Source of the DNA: Rhinopithecus roxellana
Taxonomy: Eukaryota; Chordata; Mammalia; Primates; Cercopithecidae
NCBI RefSeq assembly: GCF_007565055.1
Contig: NC_044551.1
Span: 97,308,089 to 97,372,088, forward strand
Length of the DNA stretch: 64,000 nt
Direction of reading: 5' to 3'
A program made the translations under genes and the position numbers. Every line of letters starts with the position of its first letter. Position 1 is the first letter of the stretch. Below, piece after piece: positions 54,575-64,000 of the stretch. The notes under the pieces were generated by a model, which saw only the letters and a program-made list of their open reading frames with translations, was not told the DNA's origin and did not search any database.

Positions 54575-57500
54575 TCAAATTCACACATAACAATATTAAC
54601 CTTAAATGTAAATGGGCTAAATGCCCCAATTAAAAGACATAGACTGGCAAATTGGATAAAGAGTCAAGACCCATCAGTCTGCTGTATTCAGGAGACCCAT
54701 CTCACATGCAGAGACACACATAGGCTCAAAATAAGGGGATGGTGGAAGATCTACCAAGCAAGTGGAAAGCAAAAAAAAAAAAGCAGGGGTTGCAATCCTA
54801 GTCTCTGATAAAACAGACTTTAAATCAACAAAGATCAAAAGAGACGAAGAAGGCCATTACATAATGGCAAAAGGATTAATTCAACGAGAAGAGCTAACTA
54901 TCCTAAATATATATGCATGCAATACAGGAGCACCCAGATTCATAAAGCGAGTCCTTACAGGCCTACAAAGAGACTTAGACTCCCACACAATAATAATGGG
55001 AGACTTCAACACTCCACTGTCAACATTAGACAGATCAACAAGACAGAAGGTTAACAAGGATATCCAGGATTTGAACTCAGCTCTGCACCAAGCAGACCTA
55101 ATAGACATCTACAGAACTCTCCACCCTAAATCGACAGATAAAACATTCTAATCAGCACCACATCGCACTTATTCTAAAATTGACCACATAGTTGGAAGTA
55201 AAACACTCCTCAGCAAATGTAAAAGAACAGAAATCACAACAAACTGTCTCTCAGACTACAGTGCAATCAAATTAGAGCTCAGGATTAAGAAATTCACTCA
55301 AAACCACATAACTACATGGCAACTGAACAACCTGCTCCTGAATGACTGCTGGGTAAATAACAAAATGAAGGCAGAAATAAAGATGTTCTTGAAACCAATG
55401 AGAACAGAGACACAACATACCAGAATCTCTGGGAGACATTTAAAGCAGTGTGTAGAGGGAAATGTATAGCACTAAAGGCCCTCAAGATAAAGCAAGAAAT
55501 ATCTAAAATCAACACCCTTAAAATCATAATTAAAAGAACTAGAGAAGCAAGAGCAAACTAATTCAAAAGCTAGCAGAAGGTGAGAAATAACTAAGATCAG
55601 AGCAGAACTAAAGGAGATAGAAACACAAAAAACTCTTCAAAAAATCAATGAATCCAGGGGCTGGTTTTTTGAAAAGATCAGCAAACTAGATAGACCACTA
55701 GCAAGACTAATAAAGAAGAAACAAGAGAAGAATCAAATAGATGCAATAAAAATGATAAAGGAGATATCACCACTGATCCCACAGAAATACAAACTACCAT
55801 CAGAGAATACTGTAAACACCTATACTCAAATAAACTAGAAAATCTAGAATAAATGGATACATTCCTGGACAAATACACCCTTCCAAGACTAAACCAGGAA
55901 GAAGCTGAATTTCTGAATAGAACAGTAACAGGTTCTGAAATTGAGGCACTAATATCTTACCAACCAAAAAAAGTCCAGGACCAGACAGATTCACAGTCGA
56001 ATTCTGCCAGAGGTACAAAGAGGAGCTGGTACCATTCCTTAGGAAACTATTCCAATCAATAGAAAAAGTGAGAACCCTCCCTAACTCATTTTATGAGGCC
56101 AGCATCATCCTGATACCAAAGCCTGGCAGAGACACAACCAAAAAAAAGAGAATTTTAAACCAATATCCCTGATGAACATCGATGAAAAAATCCTCAATAA
56201 AATACTGGCAAACTGAATCCAGCAGCACATCAAAAAGCTTATCCACCACAATCAAGTTGGTTTTATCCCTAGGATGCAAGGCTGGTTCAACATACGCAAA
56301 TCAATAAATGTAATCCATCACATAAACAGAACCAATGACAAAAACCACATGATTATCTGAATAGATGCAGAAAATGTCTCCGACAAAATTCAACATCTCT
56401 TCATGCTATAAACTCTAAATAAACTATTTATTGATGGAACGTATCTCAAAATAATAATAGCTATTTATTACAAACCCACAGTTAGTATCATACTGAATGG
56501 GCAAAAACTGGAAGCATTCCCTTTGAAAGCCATCACGAGACAAGGATGACCTTTCTCACTACTCCTCTTCAACATAATGTTGGAAGTTCTGGCCAGGGCA
56601 ATCAGGCAAGAGAAAGAAATAAAGGGCATTCAATTAGGAAAAGAGGAAGTCAAATCGTTCCTGTTTGCAGATGACGTGATTGTATATTTAGAAAACCCCA
56701 TCGTCTCAGCCCAAACTCTCCTTAAGCTGATAAGCAACTTTTGCAAAGTCTCAGGATACAAAATCAATGTGCAAAAATCACAAGCATTCTTATACAACAG
56801 TAACAGACAAACAGAGAGCCAAATCATAAGTGAACTCCCATTCACAATTGCTACAAAGAGAATAAAATACCTAGGAATCCAACTTACAAGGGATGAGAAG
56901 GACCTCTTCAAGGAGAACTACAAACCACTGCTCAATGAAATAAAAGAGGACACAAATAAATGGAAGAACATTCCATGCTCATGGATAGGAAGAATCAATA
57001 TTGTGAAAATGGCCATACTGCCCAAGGTAATTTAAAGATTCAATGCCATCCCATCAAGCTACCAATGACTTTCTTCACAGAATTGGAAAAAAGTACTCTA
57101 AAGTTCATATGGAACCAAAAAAGAGTCCACATTGCCAAGACAATCCTAAGCCAAAAGAACAGAGCTGGAAGCATCACGCTACCTGACTCCAAACTATACC
57201 ACAAGACTACAGTAACCAAAACAGCTTAGTACTCTTACCAAAACAGAGATATAGACCAATGGAACAGAACAGAGGCCTGAGAAATAACATCCCACATCTA
57301 TAACCATCTGATCTTTGACAAATCTGACAAAAACAAGAAATGGGGAAAGGATTCCCTATTTAATAAATGGTGCTGGGAAAACTGGCTAGCCATATGTACA
57401 AAGTTGAAACTGGATCCCTTCCTTACATCTTATACAAAAATTAACTCAAGATGGATTAAAGACTTAAATGTAAGACCTAAAACGATAAAAACCCTAGAAG

Positions 57501-58383
57501 AAAACCTAGGCAATACCATTCAGGACCTAGGCATGGGCAAAGACTTCATGACTAAAACACCAAAAGCAATGACAACAAAAGCCAAAATAGACAAATGGTA
57601 TCTAATTAAACTAAAGAGCTTCTGCACAGCAGAAGAAACTATCATCGGTGTGAACAGGCAACCCACAGAATGGGAGAAAATTTTTGCAATCTACCCATCT
57701 GACAAAGTGCTAATATCCAGAATCTACAAAGAACTTAAACAAATTTACAAGAAACACACAAACAACCCCATCAAAAAGTGGGCAACAGATATGAACAGAC
57801 AGTTCTCAATAGAAGACATTTAAGCAACCAACAGACACATGAAAAAATGCTCATCATTACTGGTCATCAGAGAAATGCAAATCAAAACCACAATGAGATA
57901 CCATCTCATGTGGTGATTATTAAAATGTCAGGAAACAACAGATGCTGGAGAGGATGTTGAGAAATAGGAATGCTTTTACACTGTTGATGGGAGTGTTAAT
58001 TAGTTCAACCATTGTGGAAGACAGTGTGGCAATTCCTCAAGGATCTACAACTAGAAATACTATTTGACCCAGTGATCCCATTACTGGGTATATACCCAAA
58101 GGATTATAAATCATGCTACTATTAAGACACATGCACACGTATGTTTATTGTGGCATCATTCACAATAGCAAAGACTTGGAACCAACCCAAATGTCCATCA
58201 ATGACAGATTGGATTAAGAGAATGTGGCACATATACACCATTGAATACTACGCAGCCATAAAAAATGATGAGTTCATGTCCTTTGCAAGGACATGGATGA
58301 AGCTGGAAACCATCATTCTCAGCAAACTATCACAAGGACAGAAAATCAAACACTGCATGTTCTCACTCATAGGTGGGAATTGA
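54575..58383 (+). pseudogene. L1 ORF2 (endonuclease-reverse transcriptase), broken
   Basis: About 1,270 codons long, close to the intact 1,275. The usual start is lost (ATGACAGG... has become ATGATC..., out of frame). Endonuclease: the QETHL motif near 54694 and GDFN (about 54999-55010) are preserved, but the catalytic SDH is SDY (His codon 55257-55259 now TAC). A stop lies at 55149, and a frameshift sits at the A-run 54769-54782. RT: FADD at 56664-56675 is intact within a 152-codon open frame (56577-57035). The C-terminal Cys region has a stop after CWRGC. The native TGA is at 58381. Multiple frameshifts, so no activity. Confidence 0.93.
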
Positions 58384-58596
58384 ACAATGAGAACACATGG
58401 ACACAGGGCAGGGAACGTCACACACCGGGGCCTGTTGCAGGGTGTGGGAACTGGGGAGGGATAGCATTAGGAGAAATACCTAATGCAAATGACGAGTTGA
58501 TGGGTGCAGCAAACCAATATGGCACACGTATAACTCTGTAACAAACTTCACATTGTGCAGATGTACCCTAGAACTTAAAGTATAATCATAATTAAA
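58384..58596 (+). other. L1 3' UTR and A-rich end
   Basis: L1PA-type 3' UTR with a G-rich stretch (about 58440-58460), then '...cagatgtaccctagaacttaaagtataatcataatt' and a very short AAAAA end: the tail has decayed or was short. Confidence 0.85.
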
Positions 58597-58610
58597 AAGA
58601 AGAGTCTGTG

Positions 58611-59230
58611 AGAGAGGCAAGGAGAACTAGCTGAGAGAGATATCTAGAGAAACGAATATCCTGTCATGTACTCAAGAGACGGGGAAAGGTTCTGCTATGT
58701 AAAGTGCTTTGGAATGGTCCCAAAACCAAATCTGCTGGTATTTTGAATTGGGCCACTGGGTTACTGCAGTGAGAACACTGTTAGCAAGGAAGAAGATTCC
58801 ATTTCACAAGTGGTTTAGGGATGAATGAGGAGTAATCAGAGGGACGTAGCAAATGAAGAACACTATTAAGAACATTTGGATGCAAGGCAAACTCTGAATG
58901 ATAGCTAGAGAAACAAGGGACAGATTTTACTTTTAAGAAAAGAGAAACTTTGAGTATTTGTGGATTGAGGCAAATTTTTTGTTCAATGATAACCAGATCT
59001 AGGATGTGGTGAGTGATAGAATGTAGAGTGAGAGATGGTTGGAATTAAAGATACAAAGCTAGATTTCTAGGTGCACATGTTACTTGGTATTGTTATTCAG
59101 TGTTAGAAAGAGAGGAAGATGGTAGATATGGTCATAAACTATTCAATGTACAAATGGAATTGACCAGGGGATCAGTGGGTGACAGTGATGAAGAAGCATA
59201 GAGCATAGTTCTAGCTAGAGGGCCTGAGCT
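58611..59230 (+). repeat. Ancient interspersed repeat, right of the full-length L1
   Basis: 'gagaggcaaggagaactagctgagag' and 'ctgctatgtaaagtgctttgg' continue the pattern left of the L1. The family is not identified. Recognisable to about 58960, fading afterwards. Confidence 0.4.
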
Positions 59231-62200
59231 TCAGAGAAATAGGAGCTCTTGAATGAAGGTGTACAGAAAACAATATGGAACAGATTGAAGACTGCAAAAG
59301 AAATGACAACCCCAACTCCTGCCTCCATCTTTTGTGCATTAGGGAAGAATCACAAGATGAAGAACATTTCATTCATCATCTAATCATTTGGAATTCACTT
59401 ATAAAGCATTTTCAGGTTTACAGAAAAAAATTCACAAGATCACAATGTGCTTTGGGACAGCTTAAACTGAAACCTTTCTGTCTTGTGGACCGAAGCAAGT
59501 ATTTTTTATTTTCTAGTCACTTATTCTGAATAAGAAAAACATGAATGGTCTACATTTCTAATTAAGGCTCTAAGAATGTCTACCATATATTTTATTTTCC
59601 CTGGAACCTTTCTGACAAGGTTAAGAGAGGCTGTGGTAATTGCCAGCACATTGCAGATTCAATTTGGTTTGAGGAGAGAATTTTAAAACCCAAGCTCGGC
59701 AGGCCAAACCTCACAAAAGGTTTAAATTTTGAAATGAAGGTCCAGGCCTGCAGTCATCTCATTAATACCCGTGGACTCTGCTTGTGTATGCATCTCAGCG
59801 ACAAGCCCTATGCAATCAACTATAAGCTTCTACCAGTAACCTTTGTGTCTGGATATTTTACTTGAGGGGAAAAATAATAAGAGGCTGCTGGTTTTAGAAA
59901 AGTCAATAAAGCAGGTACTTCCAAAGGAAGAACTGATGGTGAACTTGTGAGGCACAGGGCCATTCTTGGAACTGACATGTCCCCAGGGGTACAGGACAAA
60001 ACAGCTCAGGAGAGAGAATTCTCCCATGGTAATTTTGCATGAATTACACGGCACCTTAAGTGTTTCTAGGACACCCAAGGAAAAGAATTATTCATGCCTC
60101 CTTGATCATTTCAGCCTAACAGCATAAACCAGTGTAAAAGAAGGGCTGCAGTGCAATGCTGTTGGGCCTGGAATGATTTGCAGAGCATTTTTTCCCTCAA
60201 GAGACTCTCTAAGGGGAGTTGGGGATGGGGAAAGTTGCTGCAGGTTAATTGTGAAGCGGTTCCAAGAATTAGAATTGGCATGAAGGCAGAAGGTATTAAA
60301 GGAGACAAAGTGTAGATGGTGAGATGCCTGGGTTAGGGAGGGGGAAAGGAGGAGAGTATAAAAGCCAGGATGTTGCAAAGGGTTTACTTAGCTGCCAGGA
60401 GCTCTGAAAGTGAGAAAATGGTGCATTACCAAGGTAAAAAATCACTGAGCTACCAAGAGCAAAGAAAGCATGCAACTCAAAACCAAAAGGAGTTTTGCTG
60501 ATGGAGGTGTGAGGCCAACTCTGGTACCCAGTCAAAGCGTCATTGTGCGTGGTGAATAAACATGAAGTCTTTTTGTGTGAATTGCTGACTTTATCATTGC
60601 TTTTAGGCAAATCTATCTTTGTGTTTTGACTCTTTCACTTTCTGTTTAAGCCTCTGTTACTAACAGTTGATGTTCAATAGACTAGCCTGTCAAATAATAT
60701 GCACCGAGATGATCTATTCTTTGGAATAGTCCACAACTATTTTAGATTTCTAAGAACTGTGTCTTTTAGATTATATTTTGAGTGTTTCCAAAATAATTGT
60801 CTTTCTCTGTAAAACTCTAAAAGCTACTAAAAATAAAACATGTCAGAATCAATTACACTGAGAACCACATCAAACAGCTTCTGTTTGGAGAACTCTTTAG
60901 TTCTCCAAAGGAATTTTCATAGATATTCATTAATATTCATAGAACAAAAAAAGTGTAAATTTTTCATGCACATTTTTCCTGGAAAAATACTATGGTAGCA
61001 AAGCAGGGAATTTTTAACCTCACCTTTGACTTTTCAAAAACAAAATCAAACAAAAAGATGACCCCTGTGAGCTTCCGCCTACTTGCTTTGTTCGGGTTTT
61101 CCACCCTAAAATATCCTCTCTTCCCTTTTCTATGCATCCTAATCCTTTTGAGCTCACTGACTTTTCCCCTCCTCTGTGAAGCTGCTGTTTGCAATCCTGC
61201 CTATGGCAATTCAGCACTCTTATACCATTTATTTTCCTGTATAATAATTTAATGTTTCATAAATGTGTTTTGTTTTCATATGTAGGAAAAGCTCTTTGTG
61301 GAAAGAGAACCCTTCAAAATGATGATTTTTTTTTTTTTGCCTCTGAATTCTCCTCTCCATTCAGCTTTACAAATTGGTGCTAGGGATGTATAGTCAATTG
61401 GTATTTATGGATTAAATAAAAAAATGCAGTAGCTGGAATGCTAACATAGTTTCTTTAACAAAAAGTATAATAAACCAAAGTTTATTCTCTGCCAAGACAT
61501 ATGTTTCATCTACATGATTCATTTTATTGCCTCAGATTTAAAAGCCCTAATTTCCTCTCCCCCGCAGGAAGGCATTGAATAAGAGAGATTTTAGAAAATC
61601 TTATAAGCATATGGTATAACATGCTTGTCTCCTGTGCTGTAAATATTGGGAAAGATTCATGGCATTCACATTGCCACACAAGTACAACTCTGCACTGGTT
61701 TCCCCACAAAGAAAAATGGGTGAGTATGGAACTTGTCAGGTTAGTGAACACACATTTCACTTCGCAAATTTCACCTGTCCATCACTTCATACAATATTGT
61801 GCAGGGTCTTCCTTTCCTAAGTATACACTTGAAAGATTATCAAGAAGGAAGATATTGCCATAACCCCAAAATACTGAAACATGCTCTTTGATATTGTTCT
61901 TTTTTTGAAGTCACCCATCTTCCAATTATGTCAATATCTCTGCCACTGTTGGCTCTTAGCTGATGGGCAAATGTTATACACTGTTCAAAATAAAAATGTA
62001 AAACTTATGCAAATCTATTTTAGTGAGAATTGCAAATCTTGCAAACGATTCAGGATTTCATAAAGTCAATGAAAGCGATGTTGGAGAAATATGACACCAC
62101 ACAGAAAAATAAATTCTACTTTAAATGTCTAAATTTTAAGTCCAGAAACTTAAGTTAGAAAGAAAATATATAAGAAAATTCTTTCCTAATTTGGAGGTGG

Positions 62201-63914
62201 CAAAGGTCTCAGTAAGACAGAGAATCCAGAATCCACAAAAATAAGGACTAAGATCTTTAATCACACTAGAAGGAAAGAAAATATCATGATTCAATTAAGG
62301 ATACAAAAAATAGAAACCAGTAGGGCAGGCTAGGAGAGAGGTTGAGTTATTAAAGGTTAACTTTATCTGATTCTAACACCTTTATGCAGTGTTTATGGAG
62401 AAAGGCTATTTCCTCCCCTTTCCATTGTCTAGAGATAAAGACCCTAAGAGATTCACTTACAAATTATGAGTTATCTGCAAGAAGAAAGATATATTTAGTT
62501 CCTAAGTTAAATGAGTCCTTGGTCATTATGCTTATTAACCTTCAATGGTGTTATTCCTGCAGAGGACTGTGCATTAGAGAGCAATGGCACAAAAGCCTGA
62601 CCAGGTGGAGAAGAAATGGAGTTACCTTTCTAGGTTCCTGATCTTGAGAGACATGGAAAATGGATCCTGCACATTGTTGCTGGATACAGAGCCAGAGATC
62701 AAGATGCTAGAGAGAACCTGGATTTAGGAATCCTGATGCAATATGAGTCTCTATCAGAGACTAATTAAAATCTCTGGAGTGATTCATTCAAGTTTGAAAC
62801 AATGGCTGTTTGAAGTAGACGTTTGAGTCGTTTGAGTACTGTTGGATAATTTTAATAGTGAATAACTCAAATCCTCAGAAAATAAAAATTGGTTAGAAGA
62901 TGAGCTTACTTGAGTTGTTGAAGCTAATTTCTCTGTGACCACCAACACTTTCTGATAATTGCGCAGGGGAATGCATGAAGAATTATTTTTGACACTCTTA
63001 TCTTAGACCGTCACCCTAAGCCTGGAATGTATATCAGAAATATGGCCAACACACTGAGTCGGGAGATAGGTGAGGTCATGTTGTCTATACAGGAAATAAT
63101 GATGCATCGGAAACGGAAAGTATTTTCAAACGACAGAACAACTACCCAGGAAGAAAAGACATTTGAACCTTGGCTGACCCATCCTAACAGAAATCTGCAA
63201 GAGTAGTGGTGAGTGGAATGTGAGAATGATAGGCACTAGTGGAAGGATTTAAAGAGTGTGCAGCGGAGGTCATCAAGTTTCCTGAGATAGGCAATAACTA
63301 TGTAGCTCTAGCCACATAATACACTGGCTAAGTATTTTAAGAATTGCAAAGAATAAGAAAGAAGGCAACAGCCTCTCAAAAGCTTGGCTCCAGAACGTTT
63401 TAGAAAACATTGCTCTCACATGGCAGGATACATATTATTAGTTATTGGACTACTCTCAGTGAAAGATTGTTATGCAAATTTAGGCACAAGACTAATTCTT
63501 GAGCTTCCCAGAGCTGAAAGAAATGCTTAGATCATTATCTGGAACTTGAGAGCCAACTCGGCTGTGACAGCAGCTCTGAGCATTGTTCCGTGATGAACTT
63601 GAAAAGATCCGTAATTAGAAGACTCAGTGTCCTAACATAAAAAGTGTTTCTGAGATAACTGCTGAGGATTTAGGGCAAGAAAAATGCCCATGTTGTTGTT
63701 TTGCTTCTGAGGAAGGTGGTTACTTCCCTGTAGCCTGCACCTAGGAGACTCTACTGCTAATGATGGAAAAAGAAGGTAATCCTGAAAACCTCACACAATC
63801 AGAGGGACTCAGGTGAAGGGGCTTTGATTTTGCAAATGATTAGGCTCAGCGGTGTTAAGGACCTCTTATTACACAGCTCACAGGAAGCTGAAGAAGGGGG
63901 TGTGGTAGACTGAG
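59231..63914. other. Long stretch without recognised gene or repeat
   Basis: No gene. Open frames here (for example 59275-59529, 60296-60610 minus, 60992-61252, 62384-62641) are under about 105 codons and lack any domain. 59600-59850 is less AT-rich and could be conserved non-coding sequence, but this cannot be judged without comparison. A T-run lies at 61328-61339. Confidence 0.4.
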
Positions 63915-64000
63915 TAATATAGTTTGGCTGTATTCCCACCCAAATCTCATCTTGAATTGTAGCTCCTGTAATTCCCATGTGTTGTGGGAGGACCCCAGTG
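63915..64000 (+). mobile_element. Start of a THE1/MST-type LTR, cut by the window edge
   Basis: 'taatatagtttggctgtattcccacccaaatctcatcttgaattgtagctcc' (in pieces) followed by 'cccatgtgttgtgggagga' is the LTR 5' end in sense. The remainder lies beyond the window. Confidence 0.85.

Larger units (their letters stand above)
52461..58596 (+). mobile_element. Full-length LINE-1 (L1PA), about 6.1 kb, inactivated
   Basis: Contains the complete architecture: 5' UTR (from ggtcacttccaagatggctg), ORF1, ORF2, 3' UTR and a short A-rich end. Imperfect target-site duplications AAGAAGAATCTTTG (52447-52460) and AAGAAGAGTCTGTG (58597-58610), 12 of 14 identical, abut both ends, so the 5' end is native. The 5' UTR still carries the 129-bp segment that the youngest lineages (some L1PA3, L1PA2, L1Hs) lack, so it is an older L1PA. 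ORF1 and ORF2 are broken by stops and frameshifts, so it cannot retrotranspose autonomously. Confidence 0.95.

Noticed and set aside
52461..58596. L1 as an active source element
   Set aside because: Stops and frameshifts in both ORFs, plus the endonuclease His-to-Tyr change.
59231..63914. Hidden coding exon in the repeat-poor stretch
   Set aside because: No frame with a domain or convincing splice-flanked conservation signal can be supported from the sequence alone.

Overview
The window is primate genomic DNA, almost certainly human or another hominoid. The evidence is AluY-type elements, including one with the AluYd 12-nt deletion, L1PA-type LINE-1 copies, MaLR LTRs (THE1/MST/MLT1), ERVL/MLT2 remnants, Tigger DNA transposons and MIR/L2 fossils in an AT-rich, CpG-poor background. 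I found no host protein-coding exon, no functional RNA gene and no bacterial-type feature. The open reading frames are transposon fossils, shadows of simple repeats or chance. It reads as gene desert or a long intron, and its content is the insertion history of mobile elements.

Layout. 1-7.8 kb: a 5'-truncated antisense L1 split by an Alu (984-3440), a 260-nt pure polypurine tract (4816-5075) and an MLT1-like LTR. 7.8-16.2 kb: a decayed ERVL provirus (gag-like, pol-like, MLT2-like 3' LTR), itself split by a 5'-inverted L1 with recognisable target-site duplications (9450-12134). 16.3-24.9 kb: a Tigger-type MITE, L2/MIR fossils, two old antisense L1M blocks, AluY, AluS and a 64-bp ultra-short Alu. 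24.9-26.9 kb: a 5'-inverted L1PA with 10-bp TSDs. 27-33.7 kb: MLT1, a Tigger with a transposase start, another inverted L1, L2, Alu and MIR. 33.7-37.8 kb: two further ERVL pol remnants, one split by a MaLR LTR. 38-51 kb: a THE1-type LTR with a tiny L1 fragment, an inverted Alu pair, an L1 3' end, a tRNA-Arg(ACG)-like pseudogene and an AluYd. 51.2-52.2 kb: a THE1-type LTR plus an exact 114-bp displaced copy of its end. 52.46-58.6 kb: a full-length (about 6.1 kb) but dead L1PA with 5' UTR, ORF0-like antisense ORF, ORF1, ORF2 and 3' UTR, flanked by TSDs. 58.6-64 kb: mostly unassigned sequence, ending in the start of another MaLR LTR.

The elements do not form a pathway. They share one mechanism: L1 machinery made the L1 and Alu insertions, seen in A-rich tails, TT/AAA-like target sites, and 5' truncation or inversion. 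ERVL, MaLR and Tigger copies are independent older layers. The best leads are the AluYd, the exact 114-bp repeat, the retained antisense ORF0 and 129-bp 5' UTR segment of the full-length L1, the three twin-primed L1s, and the CpG-decayed tRNA-Arg copy. I see no clear undescribed biological system. Family names come from remembered consensus patterns, so subfamily calls and outer boundaries are approximate.
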